Of a DNA stretch of 16,834 bases, positions 8,836 to 16,834 are shown in pieces. Position 1 is the first letter of the stretch, and each line of letters starts with the position of its first letter. The notes under the pieces are model-generated. The model saw only the letters and a list, made by a program, of their open reading frames with translations, was not told the DNA's origin and searched no databases. Origin of the DNA: Bondarzewia mesenterica (taxonomy: Eukaryota; Basidiomycota; Agaricomycetes; Russulales; Bondarzewiaceae); assembly GCA_004802705.1 (NCBI GenBank), contig SGPL01000621.1, forward strand, positions 1,298-18,131, in the 5' to 3' direction. The position numbers and the translations under genes are program-made.

Positions 8836-9565
8836 CTCCAGTTAAACGTTCTCTCCCGGTCAACTCCTTTCAACACGCCTGCTGACGAGTGTTCACTTAT
8901 TTTTGTCCCGGACCTGTGCGCTATCTGTCGAATACGTCAGAATTACCGACGGATACTTCACGTAAATGCTATCAGATCGTATCCTGCGCTTACCTGAAGA
9001 TTCGCCATGAATCAGTGCTATGACGGAGGACGATGCAGATACGCTCGCCGCTCTCGGAGTCTCGGGGGCTGGGAAGGTGGCCGTGGGAACCGGATGGGCC
9101 GGACACTTCGGCGGGCTATCCTCGAATTGTCCTAGTATGGAAGGTGTTGTGGTTGGTCGACGACATTCAGTGCAGGGAACACTGAGAAAAGATTTGCAGC
9201 ATCCTAGCCAGATATGACTGAACACAAGGGTCAAACGTGCGATTCACTGTGGGAGCCCGAAGCACAGGTGAGGGTGGGGCAGTGTGGGGCAAGCAAGCCT
9301 GAGCTTAATCCGAGGGCAGCATGTTCTACACATGGCCTGCTCGGATCATTATAAGTTAGAGTCAATGTGAACGTACTCTGCATATGGACGTGAATGAGGC
9401 TGCGCATAGACCACGAGAACTCACTTTGCTGTCAGAACGTGAAATTTTCAGTCAATGGTTCTTGTGAGCAAGAAAAACGGATGCTATTAGCAGTTCAATG
9501 TACATAACAATATGCTTCATCGCATCTGCACACACCTATCCATTTCCCTTGCATTTCACAGATAA

Positions 9566-10599
9566 TCAATCAAGGTCGTATGGAGGCAGTCCCCACTCTT
9601 CTGGAACGAATTCTTCGAGTGAACGAAGTACTTGGTCCGGCTGCTCTGGACCGTGCGTCTCGAGCTTGAGAAGATTGGGATCAGGGACCCATACCACTGT
9701 ATGATTGAAGACGCGAGGCATCGGATCAAATTTCAGAAACAAAAAAGAAAAAGCAGACTACGGCATACCATTCATGCCAGCCCTTTTGCCAGCCTGGACG
9801 CCGAGTATCGCATCCTCGAACACGAGCCCCTTCGCCCTTTCCACCCGTTCCTCCGAGCTGCACAAATCACCTTCCCTCTCTCCGTCCTTCCCCTTCCCGC
9901 CTACATTCCGCCCGAGCGAACCCCTTGCAGCGACCAAGAACACGTCAGGGAAAGGCTTTCCTCTGCCCGTCCGTATCCATTCGTCGTCCCCGCACACCAT
10001 GTTCTCACCGAAGAGCCCGAACACGTCTTGCAAGTGGCCAGTTTTCATCTCGAGGTTGCGCCGGCGTGAGCCCGTGGCAATGGCCATGGGAATACCATGC
10101 TGATGGAGATGCTGAACGAGCTTGTGCACGCCAGGCAGGAGCTTGACGTGGGGCCAGCTTTGATCCTGGAGAATGTTGCGTCGGGCGATGTAGTCCTCGA
10201 TGGTGAGAGAAATGGAGGGAAAGAAGGAGAGGAGATGCGCGGCGGCTTCGCGTTCGGCTGGTGAACGTATCGCGATGAGTCGATCGCTTATGAAGGCGAC
10301 GGGACGGAGATATGAATGCAGGGAACGCACGTTTGCCCATAAGTCCGGCTTTAATGTCCCAAGTCATCTCGGCGTCGTGCTCGGCGAGGATCTCGTCTGG
10401 TAGAGATATTGTATTTCTGAGACGGTCTTGGAAGGGAGTAGATGACTCACTCGTTACTTCTGTATACACCCGCTCCGAGTCGATCAACAGGCCTGCGACG
10501 ACGGACTGCAATGAATTCAAAGAGCCGACGGCGATATATAGGCGAGTCGTTACCATCCATGTCAAAAAGCACATATTCAATCTGTTTTCTGAAAGCCAT
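9566..10599 (-). CDS. HAD-superfamily phosphatase, GS1/pseudouridine-5'-phosphatase-like
   Basis: Five exons: 10599-10554, 10492-10451, 10396-10331, 10257-9769 and 9696-9566; introns are 61, 54, 73 and 72 nt, all GT-AG. The product has 257 residues, normal for this family. Motif I is FDMDG with Asp13 and Asp15 (nucleophile and acid/base), followed by LLIDSE. The helical cap runs through MTWDIKAGLMGKPE. Motif II is IATGS with Thr113, motif III is Lys152 in RGKPFPDVF, and motif IV is VFEDAILGVQAG with Glu199 and Asp200. The C-terminal VVWVPDPNL is typical of fungal members. All catalytic residues are present, so it should be an active soluble Mg-dependent phosphatase. The substrate, perhaps pseudouridine 5'-phosphate or another small sugar phosphate, is inferred from family only. 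A Gly/Lys/Glu-rich insertion at about 164-193 is longer than usual. It diverges from the plus-strand glutaredoxin gene. Confidence 0.88.
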
Positions 10600-11137
10600 T
10601 GGTATTAGTTGGTGTGAAGTCCAATGCTACGGGCGGGCAGACAGGAAATGACAGCGAGTACTTGAGGGAGATGGGAGGCGAGTCGATCGAGGGCGATCGA
10701 AGAATAAAAGTGCCATGATCAGGCGAGATCTTATCAGATTTGAAGCAGGGCTCACCGACACCGTTGGAGGGCACTGAATATTATTAAGTGGCCATTGCTA
10801 TGCGTGCCTGTCGGTCCCAGGTGTGCCCAGTGACTTTCACTGGTAGTACAAGTATAGGCTGTGTCGACATCAAGACTGCTCCCACGTCAGTCTCTTTCGT
10901 TTCGCGCCCGTCCAGGTTGTACATAACCACCAACACGCGCCCAATCTCTCTCTTCTTTCATCTCCCACACCGTTCATCCCCCTTGGGAGCGGCAAAGTAC
11001 ATTCTTCTCTCTCTCTTAAATTTTCTTTTCAATTCATGAACAAAGTTGACATGTCACACACCACAGCGATTCGTGTCAGAGTCCCCACGGCTCTCCCTCA
11101 CATCACATATCCACCCCCAAAGTACACCGCAGGCGCC
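10600..11137. promoter_or_regulatory. Divergent promoter region between HAD and glutaredoxin genes
   Basis: 538 bp separate two start codons pointing away from each other. The side toward 11138 has a CCAAT word (about 10939) and long pyrimidine tracts (CTCTCTCTTCTTTC and TTCTTCTCTCTCTCTT, 10945-11010), common just upstream of fungal transcription starts. An upstream in-frame ATG at 11036 would extend the glutaredoxin by 34 residues. No clear TATA box is seen for either gene. Confidence 0.5.
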
Positions 11138-11997
11138 ATGGACCCAACCCGCCCTTTTCTCCGCCGTCGACGCGTCCTCTACCCCCTCCTCGCAGCCGGT
11201 CTTTTCTTTTTCTTTTTCTTCTCTTCCTCACACGATCTCTTCGCCCTCCCACCCGCGTTGAGCGACCTAGGCCCGCTTTCGCGCGCCAGCATCACTCAGC
11301 TCATACGCTCCCGCGCGGATGAGATACACGGGCTGTTGTATTTTGTGGTCAACAAACCCGACAAGATGCTCAGTCTCGAGTCTCACGAGCTTCTGGGGCT
11401 GGATCCCGCAAAGCCCATCGACCTGAAGGTGTACGAGAGTGGGGATCTGGCGAAACCGGATTGGCGGAAGAGGGTCAAGGACTTGGACGCTCAGACACCT
11501 TTGGTCGTGTTCAGCAAGGTGACTATCTTGCCAATTTAATTGTTGGGCGTTGACCAATTCATGAGGATATTACCTCCCAGACATATTGCCAGTAAGTGGT
11601 TGTAGATAGGAAGCCTGACCCCCCGCTCTGACAGTCAAGTTTTCATAGATTTTCGAAGAGAGCAAAGGAGCTTCTAGCAACCTATGACCTCGTCCCCCCA
11701 CCCAAAATCATTGAAGTCGACCTTCGTGGTAAGCTCCTGGCCACACAAGCCACGCAACCCGCGTCTTCCATGACTTCTCACGTGTTCCCATCCTGATCCG
11801 CAGACGACGGCGACCTCATCAAAGCCATACTCACGCGTCTCACCTCTCGCAGTACATTTCCCAACGCAATCCTTCTGGGAAAATCAATAGGCGGATCAGA
11901 CGACTTGCACCACCTGCACCGCACTGGGCAGCTGAAGCCCCTTCTCGAAAAGGCAGGCTTGAAGGTCCGAGCGGACATCAAGGTGGAGGGCCAATGA
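11138..11997 (+). CDS. Membrane-anchored monothiol glutaredoxin (Grx6/Grx7-like) with CQFS site
   Basis: Four exons: 11138-11518, 11581-11591, 11649-11728 and 11804-11997; introns are 62, 57 and 75 nt. The 221-residue product begins with an RRRR stretch and a membrane anchor (about 13-28, with six Phe), giving type II topology into the secretory lumen. After a linker, the glutaredoxin domain starts at PLVVFSK (121-127), then TYCQFSKRAKELL with Cys130 as the nucleophile. It keeps the cis-Pro loop TFPN (175-178) and the glutathione-binding GGSDD (187-191). Such proteins reduce or bind glutathione mixed disulphides. Exon 2 is only 11 nt and carries the Cys codon; the next codon is split and reads CAA, giving Gln where the family has Pro. 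Start 11138 is chosen for its GCCATGG context and because the membrane anchor follows at once; an in-frame ATG at 11036 is less likely. It is paralogous to the gene at 6747-7731. Confidence 0.87.
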
Positions 11998-12362
11998 ATC
12001 CTGCTGTTTGATATCTTGCTATGTACATTGTTCCATTGACGGACGTCCTCGTATCTTTGCTAAGGGTTTGGAGGCAGCGGTCGTAGTGTATTATTAGTTG
12101 TCGGTGTGCGACATTCAGTGCTGCAGTACTGTGTAGACCTTGGGTATTGTACTTCCTCGGACAGAACCATGATACGTGCACCGTACAATTATATCTTGTT
12201 GCCTTCCAAGGCATGTTGTTGACACGATGGGACTGGTGCTAAAATTACGCATCAGGAACTCTCAGATATCGAATGCAATTCAGATAGTGGTATTACAGTG
12301 CTAGATTACAATGCGCAAAAAATACAGTCTGTTCGTCCTTCTGATAGTCAAAGCCATAGATC
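11998..12362. other. Intergenic spacer between convergent genes
   Basis: 365 bp lie between the stop of the plus-strand glutaredoxin and the stop of palC on the minus strand, so this holds both 3' untranslated regions. The sequence is AT-richer than the flanking exons. No canonical AATAAA is obvious for the plus-strand gene, and no further gene is seen. Confidence 0.6.
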
Positions 12363-14065
12363 CTAAAAGTACGAACCCGCGCCCGCATAGGACTGAGCGC
12401 TCTGCAGACTGATCACCGCCTCGCCGTCATCTTTGGGCGCCAATTCACCCAACAACTCCATTTCCTCGGCCTGTTTGCGCATATACTCCACTGAGCCAGG
12501 TCCAAACGCCGGTACCGGCTGTGTGTATGGCTTGACAGCAACAGCTAGCCGGCCGGTGGGAATGGAAGATTGCAGAGCTGATAACGGAGGAACAGACTGA
12601 AAGGATAGCTGGACGAAGAATGTGGCTCGGTACCAGAAGTGACGAGATGATTTAAATGAATGCAGACATACCGAATCGTTAACCTTCTTGTAATGTCGAA
12701 GAAATGCCGTGACACTCTCGATTTCCTCGACCACTCTCTCCTTTCTCTCCCGTTTACCTTCCTTTCCATCTTCTTTGCTGCCCCTCTTCCCACTCTCCTT
12801 CAGCTCATCCAGCTCCTTCTTCGACCACGTTAAGAACGCCACTGCTTCCCCGACTCGCGCCGACCCCGGTGCCTCTCCGGCATCGACGCCTAACCACTTG
12901 TGCGCCAGCGCGGAGTTATACGCGGCGCTGTCTGTTAGGAACCGAAGCAGGTCCGCGGATACCTCCATCTCATCTGCCACCTCTTGGCTGTCTCTGTCCT
13001 TGTCCTTACCAAAGCCGATTCCTAATTTACTCTTGCCTGTGGGGGACCTGAGACGCGCTTTGGAGGAGCCGGGGATGCGTGCGAGCGAGAGTGCGGATGA
13101 GCAGAGCGACGCGCATTCAAGGTGCATTTGGCGATGAGGGCTGGGGAGGGATGCGATTTAGGGAGAGGGGGGCCTGGGGTGACCGTGCTGTCGTACGCGG
13201 ATTTGGTGAGCAGCTTGCGAATGGCGAGACTTTGTGCCGAGGCAGTGGTCATTCTGCGACATAATAACAGACAAAGGGCGGATCGCCTCGATAAGAAAGG
13301 AAGAGATAAGTGATGAACGCACTTGGACAGAGCGGAGCAGACTTCTTTGCTTAGCTCTGGAGGTCTCTCGAGTCTGCTCATCCATCGTTCCTGCTTCTCC
13401 GCCTCCACGAGCACTACGTCGCCGACGTATGCAAACACGCCACTGGCGCGCGACAGGAAGTTCACGGCAAATCCGAGCTTCTCGTCCTTTGCTTTCCGCT
13501 CTATGTCCGAGATCCCGCGTTCGCGCTCATACGTGCCGAGAGAGATAACGGTCGAGTGCGCTAAATTTGAAAGCGCGAAGCCATAGGTGAGCAGTGTGAA
13601 TGCGAGCTCGGTGAGGAGCGACGGGAGGTTGAGACGCGGAGAGTTGTTGAACAGATGAGCAGAAAGCGTGGTACGCCAACTGAAGACTTCGGTGAAAGGA
13701 AAGTCTGATGGGTAGTGGCGTTAAAGCGGAGTGTGCGAGACCTACCGGGCTCTTTGGCAGCGACGATGTCACTGCGCGCAGCACAGTTCATGATGCCATG
13801 CAAATTGGGCAAATATTCGTCGAGGACCTTGAGGATGTTATAAATGAGCACGACGCCTGCGCTGCGTGGATCCCACCTTGACGAGCCTCAGGTGATCCTT
13901 CTCTCCATCCGTTCGCTTGCTCTCTTTAAGGATTGCCCGTAGGTTAGCGCGCACCTGCGTGGTCTCTGCTATACTTGCAGTGTATGCATCCGTGTAATCG
14001 ACAAAGCTTTCTGCGAAGGAGAAGGAGCCTGTGGTCGGTAGCTCGAACGGGTAGATCACACTCAT
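12363..14065 (-). CDS. palC: pH-response regulator PalC, BRO1-domain protein, with an apparent frameshift
   Basis: Five exons: 14065-13877, 13827-13746, 13704-13323, 13253-12672 and 12608-12363; introns are 49, 41, 69 and 63 nt. PalC is a BRO1-domain protein of the fungal Pal/Rim alkaline-pH pathway that links the membrane sensor to ESCRT-III. The start MSVIYPFELPTTGSFSF and the following RANLRAILKESKR are characteristic. Further family-like blocks are VLDEYLPNLHGI, FSWRTTLSAHLF, ERKAKDEKLGFAVNFLSRA, GPPLPKSHPSPALIAK, HLECASLCSSALSLA, GEAVAFLTWSKKEL, NDSLSFQSVPP and LAVAVKPYTQPVPAF. The exons sum to 1481 nt, one short of a multiple of three. The frame breaks at 13126/13127, where AAATGCAC should probably read AAACTGCAC (a lost C). 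With that base the product would be 493 residues, close to known PalC. Either sequencing error or a real loss-of-function deletion is possible. Confidence 0.82.
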
Positions 14066-14466
14066 CGCCAAAGACCAAGAGAATGTTGAGAGTAAGTAAA
14101 AGGTGATCTGGGAAATCCCACTTTGTCAAAAGTGTCTGGGGGTACGTAACGACAATAGAGGTGTCCTGGGTCCTGCCATTGATAAGGTGGCTTGCACCCC
14201 TTTTGCTTCGCCTGCACTCTTTCGACCTCAAACTTCAAGACCTCAAGATTTTAAAGACTATCTATCTGACTGTCGGTGGCTTCTCTTGCTTTCTGCGTCT
14301 TCGTTCTGCTTTCGCTGTTCGACATTCTCCATTTCGGTTTAGTACAATTTCTTCTTAGGGGGTGTCATCTCGTCCCACTGACATGAGACGTTCTCTCAGT
14401 TAACAGTCCATCCCCAACGTTTCTGCAACACCGGCATACAGTACCTAACCTTCTGTATCTACGGTA
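14066..14466. promoter_or_regulatory. Divergent promoter region between palC and the coiled-coil gene
   Basis: 401 bp separate the two start codons. An in-frame stop at 14401-14403 and the absence of another in-frame ATG before 14467 fix the start of the plus-strand gene. Pyrimidine-rich tracts (CTTCGTTCTGCTTTCGCTG and TTCTCCATTTCGG, 14295-14340) precede it. No TATA box is evident. GCCAAG, the classic PacC-type site, was not clearly found. Confidence 0.45.
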
Positions 14467-16834
14467 ATGTCGGTCCACTCCACGGCATCGGTGTCGAGCG
14501 CACCAGCTGCCATTTTTTCCAACCGTCTATCGACGACTTTTGATGACTTCAAATTCGATGTGATCGGCAAAGACCCAGTGCTTCTAGGTCGTATGTCTGC
14601 GTCCGGTCCAGATGCCGATTATCGCTCTCCTTCTCCCGACCCGTCGTGGCAAGGCACGTCCCAGTCATCCCGCCCATTATCCCGCCCCACTCTATTACAG
14701 TCCTTGGCGAATACCGACCACGTTGCTGCTGCACCTGCTTTCAAACCCGTTACTTCTCCAGCACCCCATGCTACAGATGGGGCGCCTGTGCTTGCCGCCT
14801 CTAATGCCTCAACCTTGCTAACTGGATTCACTTCGAGTAATCCGACCCCACCGCAACATCCCATCAGCTCAATTCCAGCCCCCTTTTCTCGTGCGTCACG
14901 TGAACCGGCTTTACGACAACCGGATGAGGCGGGCCCCACGTTCACCAACGACGTGACTTCGTATGGTAGCACGGCTGCTACAAACAACGAAGCCGCACCC
15001 ACATGCGAAGACAACGCCGCTAGCGCTTCTGCACTTCCGTCAGAGGCTCCTGCGGCAGGCGGTTCCTCGCTTTCTGGAGCAGCTGGAGCATCAACGAGCC
15101 ATTCTGTGCCTACATCCCGTGCTGCTTCCGTCTCTTCCTCCCTTTCTCTTCCCAACAGCGTTGGGTCTTCGTCATCCGAGCCTGTCGATCGCCTTCGCAA
15201 GAATTTCATCCAAAGGCGAGACGGCATTCCCAAGATTCAGCGTCGTTTCGATGATAGAGCAACCGAACTTTTCGCGTTGACTACCAAGACATTTGAATCT
15301 TTCAAGATGGCGGAGGATCAGATCAGTGCTGTCCAGAAGGAGGTCGATATGACGAGGGCGCAAGCCAACAAGCTGTCCATGCAGGCTCACCTGGCCAAAT
15401 CGCAGGCTGACAGGATGCTTTTGGAGGCTACCAAGACTCATGATCAGGCCAATCGAATGTCTGATGCCGCGACGAAACTGACGGAGGACGTCCGACAGGC
15501 CAAGGCCGATTTTACTTCTGCCATTGAGAAATCGGATCAGATTTCACGCTTTGTGCCTCGCATCGTCACTTGGTTGGGCGAGCTATGCACTCGCGAGGCG
15601 TCTTTTCTCGATCTGATTCAAACGGAGTGGGCGCAACATCTGGAGACAAAGAAGAAGTTGGCTGAGGCCCAGGCTTTGCTGGCCGAGGAAGAACGCAGGA
15701 AGGCGGAGGAGGAGCTCCAGCGGATAGCCGAGGAGAAGCGTCATGCTGAGGAAGCGGCCCAGGTCGCTCAACAAACTGCGGAGAGGCTGAGGGCAGAGGA
15801 GCTGGCCCGAAAAGAGCAGGAGGTGCAGCGAGAAGAGGCGGCGGCGCTTGAAGCTGCGCGGCAGCGTGAGGCAGAGTATGTATCGCTACGGGCGGCCTTT
15901 CTCGAGGAGAAGGAGCGCCGGCGAGAGGAGGATGCTGCCAAGCTCCGGGCCGAGAGGGAAGAGAAGGACGGGCGCCAGGACCGAGAGCGAGAGCAAGAAT
16001 TACGGAGCGAGCTTGAAAAGAAGAAGGCTCGTGCTGAATCTCCCACTACTGACGACGATCGAATTAGCCAGCCCAAGGAAAAGGGTAATCCGCCGTCTAA
16101 TCCGCCACACTCTGGTAAAGCCAAGATGCCCCTTTCACAGGTTCCGCCAAACATTCCGTCTGTACCGCAATCCCGCTCGTCGGTGGATGCATCACGTACA
16201 TCTCTTCCCCCTCAACCTGCCTCTTTTTCGCTTTCAAATCCCCCCGTCGTTACCACTCAACGTCTGTCTGTTGACTCGTCCTCCGCCCGACTGCCAAAAA
16301 ATGCGTCCAAGATGTCGGTTGTGAGTGGTTTTGTCCCCGCACAAACCGAAGTCGGACGTCAAGTCATCATCGACGGACCGTATGGGTCAACTACGTTGAG
16401 GTCGGAGCAGCAGGCTCTGAAAGCTGTCCGACGGGCAGACAGTAAACCTGGCGCAGCTACCCATTCTCCATCGAACTCCACAGATGATCTTTCAGCGCAG
16501 GTCACGAAGAAGCCTACTGTCATTCCGCCCCAAACCTACTCACATCCCATCCAACCCTCGTCGTCTTCTACTGCAAATTCACGATCTCAGCAAGCAACTC
16601 AGAAGAATGCCGTGGTAAAAACAGAGCCGTCGCCTGAGCCGCCGCTTATTGTAACTTCCGTTGGACCTCCACCTCCCCATCCCGAATATGTTTTGTTGCC
16701 TACTGCCAGCACTCTCCCTTCTGCGCCGCCAATTGTGTCTCCGTCAGCGCCGGTTGAAACTGCTCCTGCACGCCCCTCACAAAGAGTTAAGCGCACCTCA
16801 CAAGAGAAGGCTCCTGCTAGCAACCAACTTACCC
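14467..16834 (+). CDS. Large coiled-coil protein with disordered Pro/Ser/Thr-rich flanks, 3' partial
   Basis: ATG 14467 opens an unspliced frame of 789 codons that runs off the window. Residues 1-240 are Ser/Pro/Ala-rich and probably disordered (begins MSVHSTASVSSAPAA). From 240 a charged helical part starts (RLRKNFIQRRDGIPKIQRRF), with a first coiled coil at about 270-358. A short Trp-containing link (RIVTWLGELCTREASF, about 366-381) leads to a second, highly Glu/Lys/Arg/Ala-rich coiled coil at about 390-526. The rest is again disordered, with SP repeats, and VKTE at 717-720 matches a SUMO-attachment consensus followed by PSPEPP. No catalytic or DNA-binding domain is visible. The lack of introns over 2.3 kb differs from its neighbours. 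The second coiled coil is low-complexity, so similarity to other coiled-coil proteins would not show homology. Cytoskeletal, nuclear-pore or chromatin scaffold roles are all possible; none is supported. Confidence 0.75.
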   Translation, partial: MSVHSTASVSSAPAAIFSNRLSTTFDDFKFDVIGKDPVLLGRMSASGPDADYRSPSPDPSWQGTSQSSRPLSRPTLLQSLANTDHVAAAPAFKPVTSPAPHATDGAPVLAASNASTLLTGFTSSNPTPPQHPISSIPAPFSRASREPALRQPDEAGPTFTNDVTSYGSTAATNNEAAPTCEDNAASASALPSEAPAAGGSSLSGAAGASTSHSVPTSRAASVSSSLSLPNSVGSSSSEPVDRLRKNFIQRRDGIPKIQRRFDDRATELFALTTKTFESFKMAEDQISAVQKEVDMTRAQANKLSMQAHLAKSQADRMLLEATKTHDQANRMSDAATKLTEDVRQAKADFTSAIEKSDQISRFVPRIVTWLGELCTREASFLDLIQTEWAQHLETKKKLAEAQALLAEEERRKAEEELQRIAEEKRHAEEAAQVAQQTAERLRAEELARKEQEVQREEAAALEAARQREAEYVSLRAAFLEEKERRREEDAAKLRAEREEKDGRQDREREQELRSELEKKKARAESPTTDDDRISQPKEKGNPPSNPPHSGKAKMPLSQVPPNIPSVPQSRSSVDASRTSLPPQPASFSLSNPPVVTTQRLSVDSSSARLPKNASKMSVVSGFVPAQTEVGRQVIIDGPYGSTTLRSEQQALKAVRRADSKPGAATHSPSNSTDDLSAQVTKKPTVIPPQTYSHPIQPSSSSTANSRSQQATQKNAVVKTEPSPEPPLIVTSVGPPPPHPEYVLLPTASTLPSAPPIVSPSAPVETAPARPSQRVKRTSQEKAPASNQLT

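Larger units (their letters stand above)
7732..9565. other. Long spacer without a supported gene
   Basis: 1.8 kb separates the 5' end of the glutaredoxin-like gene from the 3' end of the HAD gene. The part next to 7731 holds a CCCAAT word (minus strand, 7761-7766) and the TATAAA noted for that gene. Open frames occur on both strands but none is recognisable: minus 7992-8216, plus 8170-8406, and a pair of overlapping antisense frames at 8893-9234 (minus) and 9020-9217 (plus, ATG, begins MTEDDADTLAALGVSGAGK). The minus-strand frame contains GAATCTTCAG followed by GTAAGC, a good splice donor at about 8993, so an unmodelled spliced gene is possible. Confidence 0.4.

Noticed and set aside
9632..10146. 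Plus-strand frames antisense to the HAD exon 4
   Set aside because: Shadows of a GC-rich exon on the other strand; no domain.
10005..10580. 191-codon minus-strand frame running through the HAD gene
   Set aside because: It reads through the first three introns in part and then leaves the HAD frame; the spliced model explains all four HAD motifs.
13120..13253. An extra intron ending at a CCCCAG near 13140 to explain the palC frame change
   Set aside because: It would remove the family-like PGPPLPKSHPSPALIAK segment and would not give the expected residues after it; a lost base fits better.
14619..15233. 204-codon minus-strand frame opposite the coiled-coil gene
   Set aside because: Antisense shadow of Ser/Ala/Pro-rich codons; the plus frame runs 789 codons with consistent coiled-coil structure.

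Overview
The window looks like nuclear DNA of a filamentous basidiomycete, probably an Agaricomycete. The protein-coding genes on the right are CpG-rich and broken by several short GT-AG introns (41-75 nt). They are closely packed on both strands and include a pH-signalling gene (palC) with a clear BRO1-type start. The species cannot be told from the sequence.

The window has two halves. Positions 1 to about 5.4 kb are repeat-rich, CpG-poor, partly N-peppered and hold no intact gene. From left to right: a ~50-bp tandem repeat (1-190); an unrecognised plus-strand reading frame with two in-frame stops (249-1184); an AT-rich spacer; a decayed Argonaute gene on the minus strand covering the N domain through PAZ to the second linker (about 1560-3000); an unresolved stretch; a second Argonaute-like piece on the minus strand resembling part of a PIWI domain (about 4430-4850); then AT-rich degenerate repeats and a pair of ~100-bp direct repeats (5430-5728). 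Several broken codons in the Argonaute relics fit CGA to TGA changes, which suggests C-to-T decay at CpG.

From about 6.7 kb on, the DNA is ordinary gene space. Two membrane-anchored glutaredoxin-like genes (6747-7731 minus, 11138-11997 plus) flank a HAD phosphatase gene (9566-10599 minus). The two glutaredoxins share two intron positions, so they are paralogues. The first has Ser in place of the catalytic Cys (SPVS). The second keeps the Cys but reads CQFS, with the motif split by an 11-nt microexon. The HAD gene and the second glutaredoxin are divergently arranged. Next comes palC (12363-14065 minus, five exons), which carries one apparent single-base deletion. A divergent 401-bp spacer separates it from a large open frame (14467 to the window edge) encoding a coiled-coil protein with disordered Pro/Ser/Thr-rich flanks and no recognised domain.

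No tRNA, rRNA, CRISPR array or complete transposon was found. The most notable signals are the Argonaute relics and the redox-altered glutaredoxin pair.
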